Source of the DNA: Prevotella sp. UBA2725 | GTDB taxonomy: Bacteria; Bacteroidota; Bacteroidia; Bacteroidales; Bacteroidaceae | Reading direction: 5' to 3' | NCBI GenBank assembly: GCA_002353825.1 | Contig: DEKJ01000011.1 | Coordinates: 1 to 26,351 of the forward strand | DNA length: 26,351 bases | Shown here: positions 8,282 to 16,506 of the stretch, one piece after another | Numbering within the stretch: position 1 is the first letter of the stretch | Layout: each line of letters opens with the position of its first letter | The notes under the pieces: model-generated | What the model saw: the letters and a program-made list of their open reading frames with translations, nothing else | What the model was told of the DNA's origin: nothing | Database searches by the model: none | Position numbers and translations under genes: made by a program

Positions 8282-10120
8282 CTATTGTTGCATGTCGTGC
8301 AACTTATGGTAGTAGCCGTTTTTCGCCATCAGCTCGTCGTGGGTGCCGCGTTCTACGATCTCGCCGTCGTGGATGACGCAGATTTCATCACTGTTCTTGA
8401 TCGTTGACAGGCGGTGGGCCACAGCTACTGTGGTACGCGTCTTCATGAGGCGGTAGAGAGCATCCTGCACGAGGCGCTCACTCTCCGTGTCGAGGGCCGA
8501 CGTAGCCTCGTCGAGGATGAGGATCGGCGGGTTCTTGAGGATGGCGCGCGCGATGCTGATGCGCTGACGCTGTCCTCCTGAGAGACGGCCGCCGCGGTCG
8601 CCGATGTTCGTGTCGAAGCCATGCTCCGTCTCCATGATGAAGTCGTAGGCATTGGCAATCTTCGCCGCACGGATGACCTCCTCGTCCGTGGCATCATCTT
8701 TACCGAACTTGATGTTGTTCTTGATTGTATCGTTGAAGAGGATAGCCTCCTGGTTGACGTTGCCGATGAGGGATCGCAGGTCATGGATGCCGAGATCCTT
8801 CACGTTGACGCCATCGATGAGCACCTCGCCCTCCTGCACATCGTAGTAGCGAGGGATAAGGTCGACAAGCGTCGACTTACCGCTGCCGCTCTGTCCGACG
8901 AGTGCCACGGTCTTACCTTTGGGGATGACGAGGTTGATATCTTTCAGAACATAACGGAGCTCTTGCGTGTGGTTGTCGGTATAGGCGAAGGAGACGTGGC
9001 GGAACTCAATTTGATGCTCAAAGCTCTTGATATGGATGGGGTTCGGCTTCTCCTTGATCTCTATCTCAGCCTTGAGGATCTTGTCGATACGCTCCATGGA
9101 AGCCAATCCTTTGGGGATGTTGTAACTTGCCTTGGAGAAATCCTTCAGCGGGTTGATGATGCTGTAGAGAATGACAAGGTAATAAATGAAGGTTGGACCG
9201 TCAAGCAACGACTTGTTGAGCACGAGGATGCCGCCAAACCACAGCACCACAATGATCATTACGGTGCCGAGAAACTCCGACATAGGGTGTGCCATCTGCT
9301 GCCGGATCGTGACGCGAAGCAACTGGTTGCGGTAGGCAGAATTGATTTTGTCGAAGCGTGCGTTCATCTTCTTTTCAGCATTGAACGCCTTGATGATACG
9401 CAGGCCGCCGAGTGTCTCTTCCACAACACTCATCGTATCGCTCCACAAGCTCTGCGCGAGGATACTGCGCGACTTCAGTTTCCTTCCCACGAAGCCCATG
9501 AACCATCCGAAGAACGGCACAAAGATGATGGTGAACACTGTCAGTTGCCAGGATACCCAGATCAGTGCACATGTATAGGCAAAGATGAGGATTGGGTTCT
9601 TGAAGAGCATGTCGAGCGACGACATGATACTGTTCTCCACCTCCTGTACATCTCCGCTCATGCGAGCGATAATGTCACCCTTTCGCTCCTCACTGAAGAA
9701 CGACAATGAGAGCGATGTTATCTTGTGGTAGAGCTGATTGCGTATATCTCTCACCACGCCGGTTCGGATCGGCATGACGCTGGCTGACGAGAGAAAGTAA
9801 GCTGTCGTCTTGAGGAAGGTCATGAAGGCGAGGAAGAGGCCGATGACAAGCAGCGTCGTTGTGGCCGATGTATCGATGATCATCTGCTGCACATAGTAGG
9901 ACATATTGTTCTGCAACACTTCTTTGTTCAGCGACCAGGGCATGAGATCGTTGGCACGCAGTCCGCCGTCAACCTGGAAGAGGATCTGCAGGATGGGGAT
10001 GAGCGCGGCAAAAGAAAAGATGTTCAACACCGCAGAGAGGATGTTGAACACGATGGTTAATACAAGATATTTCTTGTACGGCGGCAAGAAACGCCGCAGG
10101 ACTTGCAAAAACTCTTTCAT
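8282..10120 (-). CDS. msbA: MsbA-like ABC exporter (permease-ATPase fusion)
   Basis: A 612-residue ABC half-transporter. The N-terminal half has the membrane helices of a type I exporter, beginning near residue 20. The C-terminal ATPase shows Walker A GQSGSGKST (409-417), signature LSGGQRQRISIARA (from 513), Walker B ILILDEATSALD (from 533) and switch His569 in VAVAHRLST. It should act as a homodimer in the inner membrane. Length and layout match MsbA, the lipid A-core flippase, but other lipid or drug exporters look alike, so the substrate is inferred. It lies downstream of the SDR-PAP2-miaB genes on the same strand, 136 nt after miaB, with a family A repeat and a hairpin in the gap; no promoter is seen in that gap. 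Confidence 0.85.
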   Translation of the reverse strand: MKEFLQVLRRFLPPYKKYLVLTIVFNILSAVLNIFSFAALIPILQILFQVDGGLRANDLMPWSLNKEVLQNNMSYYVQQMIIDTSATTTLLVIGLFLAFMTFLKTTAYFLSSASVMPIRTGVVRDIRNQLYHKITSLSLSFFSEERKGDIIARMSGDVQEVENSIMSSLDMLFKNPILIFAYTCALIWVSWQLTVFTIIFVPFFGWFMGFVGRKLKSRSILAQSLWSDTMSVVEETLGGLRIIKAFNAEKKMNARFDKINSAYRNQLLRVTIRQQMAHPMSEFLGTVMIIVVLWFGGILVLNKSLLDGPTFIYYLVILYSIINPLKDFSKASYNIPKGLASMERIDKILKAEIEIKEKPNPIHIKSFEHQIEFRHVSFAYTDNHTQELRYVLKDINLVIPKGKTVALVGQSGSGKSTLVDLIPRYYDVQEGEVLIDGVNVKDLGIHDLRSLIGNVNQEAILFNDTIKNNIKFGKDDATDEEVIRAAKIANAYDFIMETEHGFDTNIGDRGGRLSGGQRQRISIARAILKNPPILILDEATSALDTESERLVQDALYRLMKTRTTVAVAHRLSTIKNSDEICVIHDGEIVERGTHDELMAKNGYYHKLHDMQQ

Positions 10121-10136
10121 ATGTTGTGGGCTAACA

Positions 10137-10226
10137 GGTTCGCCCTCTTCGAGGACGACAGTTAAGATATTCGCCTTGATTCTAAACCCCAGGTTGCGTC
10201 GCTGCGCTCCTTACCTGGGGCTAACC
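10137..10226 (-). repeat. Family A composite repeat, copy 2
   Basis: Read on the minus strand: a CCCC-GGGG hairpin (stem ACCTGGGG 10213-10220 with CCCCAGGT 10187-10194) whose loop holds AAGGAGCGCAGCGACG, then a spacer, then the 17-mer CCTCGAAGAGGGCGAAC (10154-10138). It lies just past the stop of miaB in the direction of miaB transcription. Its module order and spacer match copy 3 (19304-19389). Confidence 0.8.
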
Positions 10227-10230
10227 GAGT

Positions 10231-10249
10231 TTGCCCCCTTCGGGGGCAA
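10231..10249 (-). terminator. Hairpin after miaB
   Basis: TTGCCCCC and GGGGGCAA form a perfect 8-bp stem with a 3-nt loop, 7 nt past the miaB stop on the minus strand. It may reduce transcription into the msbA-like gene or protect the miaB mRNA end. Confidence 0.55.
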
Positions 10250-10256
10250 TCGTTCA

Positions 10257-11696
10257 CTATTCTACGGACTCACCCATGAGTGTGGCAGACGTGCTGCCGG
10301 TGATCTTCACGCGCACGGTGTCGCCGATATGGTGGTTGCCTTTGGGAATGATGACCGCCTTGTTCTGCTGGGTGCGGCCCATGAGCTGGTTACGGCTGCG
10401 CTTGGAGAAGCGCTCGATGAGGATGTCAAACTCCTTGCCCTCATCCTCCTTGTTACGCTCGGCAGAGATCTGCGTCTGCAGATGGATGAGCTCATTGAGG
10501 CGGCGGATCTTCTCCTCCTCGGGTACGTTGTCGGGCAGATGCTTGGCGGCATAGGTCCCCGGACGCTCTGAGTATTTGAACATGAAGGCAGAGTCGAAGC
10601 GCACCTCCTTCATCAGGGAGAGCGTCTGCTGGAAGTCGTCCTCCGTCTCGTCGTGATAGCCCACGAAGATATCCGTCGTCAGTCCACAGCCGGGGATGAT
10701 GCGGCGGATGGCGTCGACCTTGGCGAGATATTCCTCGCGTGTATACTTACGGTTCATGTCGTGCAGCACCTTCGAGCTTCCGCTCTGTGCAGGGAAATGG
10801 ATATGGTTGCAAAGATTGGGCTCCTCGGCGATGGCATGCAGGATATCCTCCGTCATGTCCTCGGGGTTGCTCGTGGTGAAACGCACGCGCATGTCGGGTA
10901 CCGCCTCCGCCACCTTGCGCAGCAGTTCGGCAAAGGAGCAGACATGCAGTTCTTTTCCGCCTTCTTCCTCGATGATGATGCCGTTCTCCGGGCGCTTGCC
11001 GTTCGGCAGCAGTCCGTAGCTGTTGACGTTCTGTCCGAGCAGTGTCACCTCTTTGAAGCCGTGGTCGTGGAGGTCGCGGACTTCGGCGAGGATGCTCTCC
11101 ACATCGCGCGAGCGCTCGCGTCCACGGGTGTAAGGCACGATGCAGTAGTGGCAGAAGTTGTTGCAGCCACGCATGATGCTCACGAAGCCACTGACGTGGT
11201 TGCTACCGATGCGCGTGGGAATGACGCTGCGATAGGTCTCTGTCGTAGAAAGCTCGACGTCGACGGCAGGCAGCCCCTGCTCGGCCGCAGCCATCATCTC
11301 AGGCAAGCTCATGTAGGCATCGGGACCGCATACGATATTGGCGTGGTGGTTCTTCACGAGGTCGTCCTTCACGCGTTCAGCCATGCAACCAAGGACACCT
11401 AATATTAATGAGTTAGGAGTTAGGAGATAGGAGTTAGGAGTTGAATGTGATGAATCTTTCTGATTCTTTGTTCTTAACTCTTCCCTTTTCTTTTTGATTG
11501 CGTACAGCTGGTCGAGCCGCTGGTAAATCTTGTTCTCTGCATTCTCGCGAACGGAACAGGTATTGAGGAATACAGCGTCGGCTTCAGCCTCGTTGTCGGT
11601 GGGCTCATAGCCTGCCATCTTCATCACGGAGGCTACCACCTCGGAATCGGCCACATTCATCTGACAGCCGTAAGTCTCTATATATAGTTTCTTCAT
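10257..11696 (-). CDS. miaB: tRNA-2-methylthio-N6-dimethylallyladenosine synthase
   Basis: A 479-residue radical-SAM methylthiotransferase that adds the 2-methylthio group to i6A37 of tRNAs reading UNN codons. N-terminal UPF0004 cluster cysteines: Cys11 (ETYGCQMN), Cys47 (NTCSVRENAE) and Cys104 (GVLGCMAERV). Radical-SAM CxxxCxxC: Cys178, Cys182, Cys185 in RGCNNFCHYC. A TRAM domain closes the C-terminus. The Cys47-Cys104 spacing is 57 residues against 34 in E. coli MiaB. The extra length, about residues 72-98, holds HSTPNSYLLTPNSLIL, encoded by a GAGTTAG heptamer array (11410-11442) unlike normal MiaB sequence. The ORF stays open, so the enzyme is probably made. It lies 42 nt after the PAP2 gene in a probable operon. 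Confidence 0.95.
   Translation of the reverse strand: MKKLYIETYGCQMNVADSEVVASVMKMAGYEPTDNEAEADAVFLNTCSVRENAENKIYQRLDQLYAIKKKREELRTKNQKDSSHSTPNSYLLTPNSLILGVLGCMAERVKDDLVKNHHANIVCGPDAYMSLPEMMAAAEQGLPAVDVELSTTETYRSVIPTRIGSNHVSGFVSIMRGCNNFCHYCIVPYTRGRERSRDVESILAEVRDLHDHGFKEVTLLGQNVNSYGLLPNGKRPENGIIIEEEGGKELHVCSFAELLRKVAEAVPDMRVRFTTSNPEDMTEDILHAIAEEPNLCNHIHFPAQSGSSKVLHDMNRKYTREEYLAKVDAIRRIIPGCGLTTDIFVGYHDETEDDFQQTLSLMKEVRFDSAFMFKYSERPGTYAAKHLPDNVPEEEKIRRLNELIHLQTQISAERNKEDEGKEFDILIERFSKRSRNQLMGRTQQNKAVIIPKGNHHIGDTVRVKITGSTSATLMGESVE
11410..11442 (-). repeat. GAGTTAG heptamer array inside miaB (family D)
   Basis: On the plus strand: GAGTTAG, GAGTTAG, GAGATAG, GAGTTAG, GAGTT; four full units and a partial. 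In miaB sense it encodes roughly TPNSYLLTPNS. Seven is not a multiple of three, so gain or loss of one unit would shift the reading frame. Confidence 0.85.
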
Positions 11697-11738
11697 TTAT
11701 TCGTTGTATTATATAATAATGTAGTTTGTATAATGTTG

Positions 11739-12725
11739 TTATTTCTTTTCATTCGTTGTGCGTAGGCCCAACAGGAACGCTCCCGCATTGGATACCCAGT
11801 TCCAGAAGAAGTAGAGGGCGATGCCGGAAACCAATCCTACTATAGCATCGATGCCATAGTGGGAGCGGATATAGACCGTGGCAAAGCAGATGCCGATGCA
11901 GAACGGCACGACGAAGAGTGTCAGTTTCTTGCTCCGCGAGCGTATGGCAAGGAGCAGACTGACGATGGTGATGCCGACATGCGAACTTGGGAAGGCGCCG
12001 GTGGGCCGTTCCTCTCCGTGGATGTCGGTGATGAGTTGATAGCCGATGCCGTCGGTCCATCCCGGTGCCTTCATCAGTGCGGTATGTGATATCTTATCGC
12101 TGATGACGGGGAAGATGCCCTTGACCACATTCTCCATGCCGATAGCCGGATAATAATACATTGGGCCCGCAACGGGGATGAAGTCGAAGAAGAGATAATA
12201 GGTGAAGAAGGAGGCTGTCACGATGAAACAGCATTTCTCAAACTCCTTGTACCGGTGCCAGAAGTAATACACACATACGATAAGGATGATGGGGTAATAC
12301 ATGGCGTAGGATATCTCGAGAAACTCGCTCAGGACGGGCTGGGTGAACTTTTCCGCAAAGACGAGGGCCGGCTGGAAGCCGAAGATCATCTGATCCCAAT
12401 GAGCCACGATATGGTCAAGGTTGGGGAACAGCACATTGATATTTGATGTGTCTTCATACCACCATCCTAAGAGCAGCATCTCTATCAGTACGCGGAGAAA
12501 CTCCGTCGCCTTGCAGGGCATGAAGCGATAGACCACCCACAGGCCCAACGTGATGGCGGCAATGCGCACGCGGCCCCAAATCATCTCATTGGGGTTGTCC
12601 ACCTTCGTGAAACAGAACAACACGATCAGCAAGGTGATGACGGCATAAGCCAAAATCACCCATTCGAGCGCCAGCAGTCCTTTCTTCGGGCGTTCTTCTA
12701 TAGCGAATAAATCCTTTATCTTCAC
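11739..12725 (-). CDS. PAP2-superfamily membrane phosphatase / phosphotransferase
   Basis: A 328-residue protein with several membrane helices (about residues 18-40, 50-68, 130-150, 160-180 and the C-terminal third). The PAP2 (type 2 phosphatidic acid phosphatase) signature is present: ERPTGAFPSSHVG covers motifs 1-2 and RSHYGIDAIVG motif 3, with the catalytic His pair. Members dephosphorylate lipid phosphates or move head groups, for example inositol-phosphorylceramide synthases of the Aur1 type; which applies here cannot be read from the sequence. The start is GTG at 12725, 12 nt after the stop of the SDR gene, so the two are almost certainly co-transcribed. No separate promoter is seen. 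Confidence 0.8.
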   Translation of the reverse strand: MKIKDLFAIEERPKKGLLALEWVILAYAVITLLIVLFCFTKVDNPNEMIWGRVRIAAITLGLWVVYRFMPCKATEFLRVLIEMLLLGWWYEDTSNINVLFPNLDHIVAHWDQMIFGFQPALVFAEKFTQPVLSEFLEISYAMYYPIILIVCVYYFWHRYKEFEKCCFIVTASFFTYYLFFDFIPVAGPMYYYPAIGMENVVKGIFPVISDKISHTALMKAPGWTDGIGYQLITDIHGEERPTGAFPSSHVGITIVSLLLAIRSRSKKLTLFVVPFCIGICFATVYIRSHYGIDAIVGLVSGIALYFFWNWVSNAGAFLLGLRTTNEKK

Positions 12726-12737
12726 GTTACTATAGGC

Positions 12738-13733
12738 TTAAAGCCATTTGTTATCTTTATACCATTTGATCGTCTCCTTCACTCCCTCGCGGAGCTTGTA
12801 GTGAGGCGTATATCCTAATTCGTCGCATGCCGGCTCAATGTTGCAGCGCCAGTTGCGTTGGCGCAGAATATTAAACTTGTCGTTGTTGAGCACGATCATC
12901 TTTCCCGTGGCGCGGCCCACATATTCCCCAACGAGGGTGACGAGTCGCAATACCCACACGGGCGCCTTGATTCTGATCCACCACGGCTTGCCGAGCTCCT
13001 CGTGGATATAATCGCTGAACGTGGAGCTCTGATACACCTCGCCGTCGGAAAGGAAATATTTGCGCCCCGACATGCCGCGGTCGAGTGCGAGGAACACCGC
13101 CTGCACAAGATCTAAGACATAGATGAACGTGATGTCCTGGCGACGGAAGCCCACGGCAAAGTCGACGTGGTCGCGGATGCTTTTCGCCATGACATAATAG
13201 TCTTTCTCCCTCGGACCATAGACTCCCGTTGGGCGCAGCACGATATAGTTGAAGTCGTTGCCGATGGAGTCGAGAAACTGCTCGGCCATGAGCTTGCTCT
13301 TGCCGTAGGCCGTGTTAGGTCTCGGCGTGTCGCTCTCGTCAATCTCCTGGTAAGGCTGCTTCTCTTTGATGGCTCCGAAGATGCTCAGACTGCTCATGTA
13401 GATGAAGCGCTTGAGCGGCATGTGGAGCTTGAGGATAGCGTTGACAAAATTCTTTGTACCCTCGTAGTTCACTTTGAAGAAGTCGTCTCTGTGCAGACAC
13501 TTCGTCACGCCTGCCGCATGGATGATGTAGTCGAAATCGTGGCCGCGCAGCTCTTCGACGAGTGCGTCTTCCGATGAGAAATTGAGGTCGAGGAAGTGGA
13601 TACGCTCGTCTTGCAGATAGCGGCGCGAGCTGGTGCTGCGCACACCCGCCCACGTCTCGAAGCCGCGACGAAGCGCCTCCTCTACGATGAAACTGCCAAT
13701 AAAGCCGCTGGCACCGGTTATTAATATCTTCAT
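12738..13733 (-). CDS. NAD(P)-dependent epimerase/dehydratase-type SDR enzyme
   Basis: A 331-residue extended short-chain dehydrogenase. The Rossmann motif TGASGFIG (6-13) opens the protein; MSSLSIFG (113-120) and Tyr143-x3-Lys147 (YGKSK) give the catalytic triad. ATG at 13733 was chosen over an in-frame TTG two codons upstream, since MKILITGASGF is the usual family start. The substrate is unknown: nucleotide sugars are typical, but some related proteins reduce lipid ketones, including a 3-ketosphinganine reductase reported in Bacteroides. It is the first gene of the minus-strand cluster, with a TAACTTTG promoter element upstream, and shares an operon with a PAP2 protein, which fits a lipid or envelope role (inference). 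Confidence 0.85.
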   Translation of the reverse strand: MKILITGASGFIGSFIVEEALRRGFETWAGVRSTSSRRYLQDERIHFLDLNFSSEDALVEELRGHDFDYIIHAAGVTKCLHRDDFFKVNYEGTKNFVNAILKLHMPLKRFIYMSSLSIFGAIKEKQPYQEIDESDTPRPNTAYGKSKLMAEQFLDSIGNDFNYIVLRPTGVYGPREKDYYVMAKSIRDHVDFAVGFRRQDITFIYVLDLVQAVFLALDRGMSGRKYFLSDGEVYQSSTFSDYIHEELGKPWWIRIKAPVWVLRLVTLVGEYVGRATGKMIVLNNDKFNILRQRNWRCNIEPACDELGYTPHYKLREGVKETIKWYKDNKWL

Positions 13734-13747
13734 AATCAATCAGGTTA

Positions 13748-13755
13748 CAAAGTTA
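13748..13755 (-). promoter_or_regulatory. -7 element for the SDR-PAP2-miaB cluster
   Basis: TAACTTTG on the minus strand, 14 nt ahead of the ATG at 13733. No convincing -33 TTTG at 19-20 nt. Confidence 0.6.
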
Positions 13756-13830
13756 ATACATTAATCAGAATATTTTGCATCGAAAGGCAAAATTAATGCG
13801 ATTTAATTAGGATTCCTCGAAAGTTTTTCG

Positions 13831-13838
13831 TTAATTTG
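13831..13838 (+). promoter_or_regulatory. Probable -7 element of the rnr promoter
   Basis: TTAATTTG differs from TAnnTTTG at one base and lies 40 nt ahead of the rnr ATG. It is divergent from the SDR promoter in the same 145-bp gap. Confidence 0.4.
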
Positions 13839-13878
13839 CACATAAATATCAATAGAAACAATTAAAACCATTACTGCT

Positions 13879-16173
13879 ATGGGAAAGAAAGACAAGAAAG
13901 ACCATAAGAATGACCATTCGTCTAATAAGTCTAAGAAGCAGCGTCGTGGCGGCAAGCGAATGTCGAAGAAACAACTTGCCCAGGCGCTGTCTAACCTCTT
14001 CACATCACAGCCTGACAAGACTCTGACGCTCAAAGATATCTTCCGCTCGCTCCATCTCGATACTCATCCGTTGAAGATGCTCGCCATGGATACTTTGGAG
14101 GAGATGACATGGGATGATGCCATCACGAAAGTGAGTGACAACTCTTACAAGCTCAACACGAAAGGCCAGGTGCAGGAGGGCCGCTTCATCCGCAAGTCGA
14201 ACGGTAAGAACTCGTTTATCCCCGACGGCAGCGACAAGCCAATCTTCGTCTCGGAGCGCAACTCGATGTCGGCCCTCACGGGTGACCGCGTGCGCGTGTC
14301 GATGATGGCGCGCCGCCCCAAGCACATCAAGGAGGCACAGGTCATCGAGATCCTGCAGCGTGCCAAGGATCAGTTTGTGGGCCGTCTGCGTGTCGACAAG
14401 GACATCGCGTTCCTCGTCACACCGGAGAACACTTTTGCACAGAATATCCTCATTCCGAAGAATAAGCTCAAAGGCGGCAAGACCGACGACAAGGCCGTGG
14501 TGAAGGTCACCGCATGGCCCGACAGTGAGCATAAGAACATCATCGGTGAGGTCGTGGACGTCCTCGGAAAAACGGGCGACAACGATGTGGAGATGAACAC
14601 TATTCTCGCACAATACGGCTTGCCTTACAAGTATCCGAAGAAAGTGGAGGATGCTGCTGATAAGATTACGGGCGAAATCACTGACAAGGATGTGGCTGAG
14701 CGTGAGGATTTCCGCGATACGTGGACCTGCACCATCGACCCGAAGGATGCCAAGGACTTCGACGATGCCCTCTCTATCAAGAAGCTTGACAACGGGCTCT
14801 ATCAGGTCGGCGTGCACATCGCCGATGTGAGCCATTATGTCACTGAAGGTTCTGTCATCGATAAGGAAGCTCAGAAGCGCGCTACGTCTGTGTACCTCGT
14901 CGACCGCACCATCCCGATGCTTCCGGAGCGTCTCTGCAACTTTGTGTGCTCGCTTCGACCCAATGAGGACAAGCTCTGCTACAGTGCGATCTTCGACCTC
15001 AACGATGAGGCTGAAGTCAAGGCCTCGCGCATCGTCCACACCATCATTCGCTCGAACCGCCGTTATGCTTACGAAGAGGCACAGCAGGTGCTGGAGGATA
15101 ACGGTGTCGTCGACGGCACCGGTCAGCCCGCGCCCGACCCGGGGAAAGCAGGTTACAAGGATGAGTATGGCTGGGAACTGTGCACCCTCGACCGCCTCGC
15201 TAAGAAACTGCGTGAGAAACGCTTCAAGGACGGCTCCGTGAAGTTCGATACTGAGGAGCTCCACTTCGATGTAGATGAGAAAGGTCACCCGATCCGTTGC
15301 TATTTCAAGCGCTCGAAGGATGCCAACAAGCTCATCGAGGAGTTCATGCTTCTGGCCAACCGCACAGTGGCTGAGACGGTGGGCCGTGTGCCTAAAGGCA
15401 AGAAAGCCAAGGTCTTCCCTTATCGTGTCCACGACAATCCGGATCCCGAGAAGATGGAGACGCTGCGTAAGTTTATTGCTCCCTTCGGCCTGAAGGTGAA
15501 GACTGACGGCACGCGCAAGGCAATGATCAAGAGTATCAATAAGCTTATGGATGATGTCGATGGTCAGCGTGAGGCAAAGGTCGTGCAGAGTGTAACCCTC
15601 CGTGCTATGATGAAGGCTAAATATACCACCCACAACATCGGTCACTTCGGTCTTGGCTTCGACTATTATACGCATTTCACGTCGCCTATCCGTCGTTATC
15701 CCGACACGATGGTGCACCGGCTGCTGACAAAGTATCAGAATGGTGGACGCTCGGCCAACGAGAAGCACTATGAGGATCTCTGCGAGCACTGCTCCGACAT
15801 GGAACAACTGGCGCAGAATGCTGAACGCGACTCTATCAAGTACAAGATGGTGGAGTTTATGGGTGACAAGATCGGCAATGAGTATGATGCCCACATCTCT
15901 GGCATCACGTCGTATGGCATCTATGCTGAGATTGACGAGAACCACTGTGAGGGTATGGTGCCGATGCGTGACCTTGACGATGACTACTACGATTTCGATG
16001 AGAAGAACTTCCTTCTTCGTGGCCGCCGCCATCATCATAAGTACCAGCTCGGTGATCCCATCCGCATCAAGGTGGCTAAAGCTAACGTGGAGAAGCGCCA
16101 GCTCGACTTCGTACTGGCAGAGGAACAAGGAGCTCCGAAACAAGGGACCAAGGAACAAGAATCCAAGGAATAA
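13879..16173 (+). CDS. rnr: Ribonuclease R
   Basis: A 764-residue 3'-to-5' exoribonuclease of the RNase II/R family, which degrades structured RNA. The N-terminus is very Lys-rich (about 1-30), then cold-shock-like domains, then the RNB catalytic domain with DPKDAKDFDDALS (about 286-298) carrying the metal-binding aspartates, and the HFTSPIRRYPD motif (about 598-608). An S1 RNA-binding domain follows (about 670-750, ISGITSYGIYAEI). The usual Lys-rich C-terminal tail is replaced by a short EQ/K tail (EEQGAPKQGTKEQESKE) encoded by loose 7-8-mer repeats (16121-16169). The start ATG is well placed after a weak promoter. A long minus-strand open frame across it is a shadow. Confidence 0.95.
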   Translation: MGKKDKKDHKNDHSSNKSKKQRRGGKRMSKKQLAQALSNLFTSQPDKTLTLKDIFRSLHLDTHPLKMLAMDTLEEMTWDDAITKVSDNSYKLNTKGQVQEGRFIRKSNGKNSFIPDGSDKPIFVSERNSMSALTGDRVRVSMMARRPKHIKEAQVIEILQRAKDQFVGRLRVDKDIAFLVTPENTFAQNILIPKNKLKGGKTDDKAVVKVTAWPDSEHKNIIGEVVDVLGKTGDNDVEMNTILAQYGLPYKYPKKVEDAADKITGEITDKDVAEREDFRDTWTCTIDPKDAKDFDDALSIKKLDNGLYQVGVHIADVSHYVTEGSVIDKEAQKRATSVYLVDRTIPMLPERLCNFVCSLRPNEDKLCYSAIFDLNDEAEVKASRIVHTIIRSNRRYAYEEAQQVLEDNGVVDGTGQPAPDPGKAGYKDEYGWELCTLDRLAKKLREKRFKDGSVKFDTEELHFDVDEKGHPIRCYFKRSKDANKLIEEFMLLANRTVAETVGRVPKGKKAKVFPYRVHDNPDPEKMETLRKFIAPFGLKVKTDGTRKAMIKSINKLMDDVDGQREAKVVQSVTLRAMMKAKYTTHNIGHFGLGFDYYTHFTSPIRRYPDTMVHRLLTKYQNGGRSANEKHYEDLCEHCSDMEQLAQNAERDSIKYKMVEFMGDKIGNEYDAHISGITSYGIYAEIDENHCEGMVPMRDLDDDYYDFDEKNFLLRGRRHHHKYQLGDPIRIKVAKANVEKRQLDFVLAEEQGAPKQGTKEQESKE

Positions 16174-16271
16174 AAAGAGCATAGTGCAATGGCCGATACC
16201 TCTTCGTTTCTACCATTATCGGGAAATGAAGATGTACCGGCCATCAACGTAATGTTGTGCGTGTTGCGTAC

Positions 16272-16290
16272 GCAGTCGCATTGCGACTGC
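16272..16290. terminator. Hairpin downstream of rnr
   Basis: GCAGTCGC-ATT-GCGACTGC, a perfect 8-bp stem with a 3-nt loop, about 100 nt after the rnr stop. With the larger hairpin at 16300-16337 it separates rnr from the leftward transcript proposed at 16293-16469. Confidence 0.5.
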
Positions 16291-16292
16291 AT

Positions 16293-16469
16293 AAATACGA
16301 CAAATCCCCGACTCAGCGCTCTGAGACGGGGATTTGTGCTAACCTAAAAACTAACTTTTAAACCTAAAAACTAAAAACCTATATGAAACAATCTACTAAC
16401 CTAAACTGTGTATATGAAAATAAAGTCTAATCGGATTAATCTTCTCACGAAGACCTTTTTTCCTTTTGA
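16293..16469 (-). ncRNA. Candidate small RNA of about 175 nt
   Basis: A strong minus-strand promoter (16475-16506) points left into a gap with no minus-strand gene. The predicted RNA starts near 16469. It is rich in U and G with repeated TTTTTAG / AGGTTAG motifs (about 16338-16415). It ends with the long hairpin 16300-16337 (11-bp stem ACAAATCCCCG / CGGGGATTTGT, then an inner 5-bp stem), followed by a short U-rich stretch. A 23-codon ORF (16472-16401) begins almost exactly at the likely start site and could only be leaderless, so I favour a non-coding RNA. The class was not identified. Confidence 0.55.
16300..16337. terminator. Long hairpin, probable bidirectional terminator
   Basis: ACAAATCCCCG (16300-16310) pairs with CGGGGATTTGT (16327-16337). 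After one A-A mismatch, CTCAG (16312-16316) pairs with CTGAG (16321-16325) around a CGCT loop. It can end rnr transcription from the left and the proposed small RNA from the right. Confidence 0.65.
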
Positions 16470-16474
16470 CATTG

Positions 16475-16506
16475 CAAAGGTAGGAAGAAATGTAATACCC
16501 ACCAAA
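16475..16506 (-). promoter_or_regulatory. Orphan Bacteroidetes promoter reading leftwards
   Basis: Minus strand TTTG (16506-16503), 20-nt spacer, TACCTTTG (16482-16475). This is among the best consensus matches in the window, yet no minus-strand gene lies downstream before rnr, which is on the other strand. Confidence 0.75.

Noticed and set aside
8621..9709. 362-codon open frame on the plus strand
   Set aside because: It is antisense to the ABC transporter gene, which has all ATPase motifs.
14005..16182. 725-codon open frame on the minus strand
   Set aside because: It lies entirely antisense to rnr, whose RNase R motifs are unmistakable. The frame is open because of codon bias in rnr.
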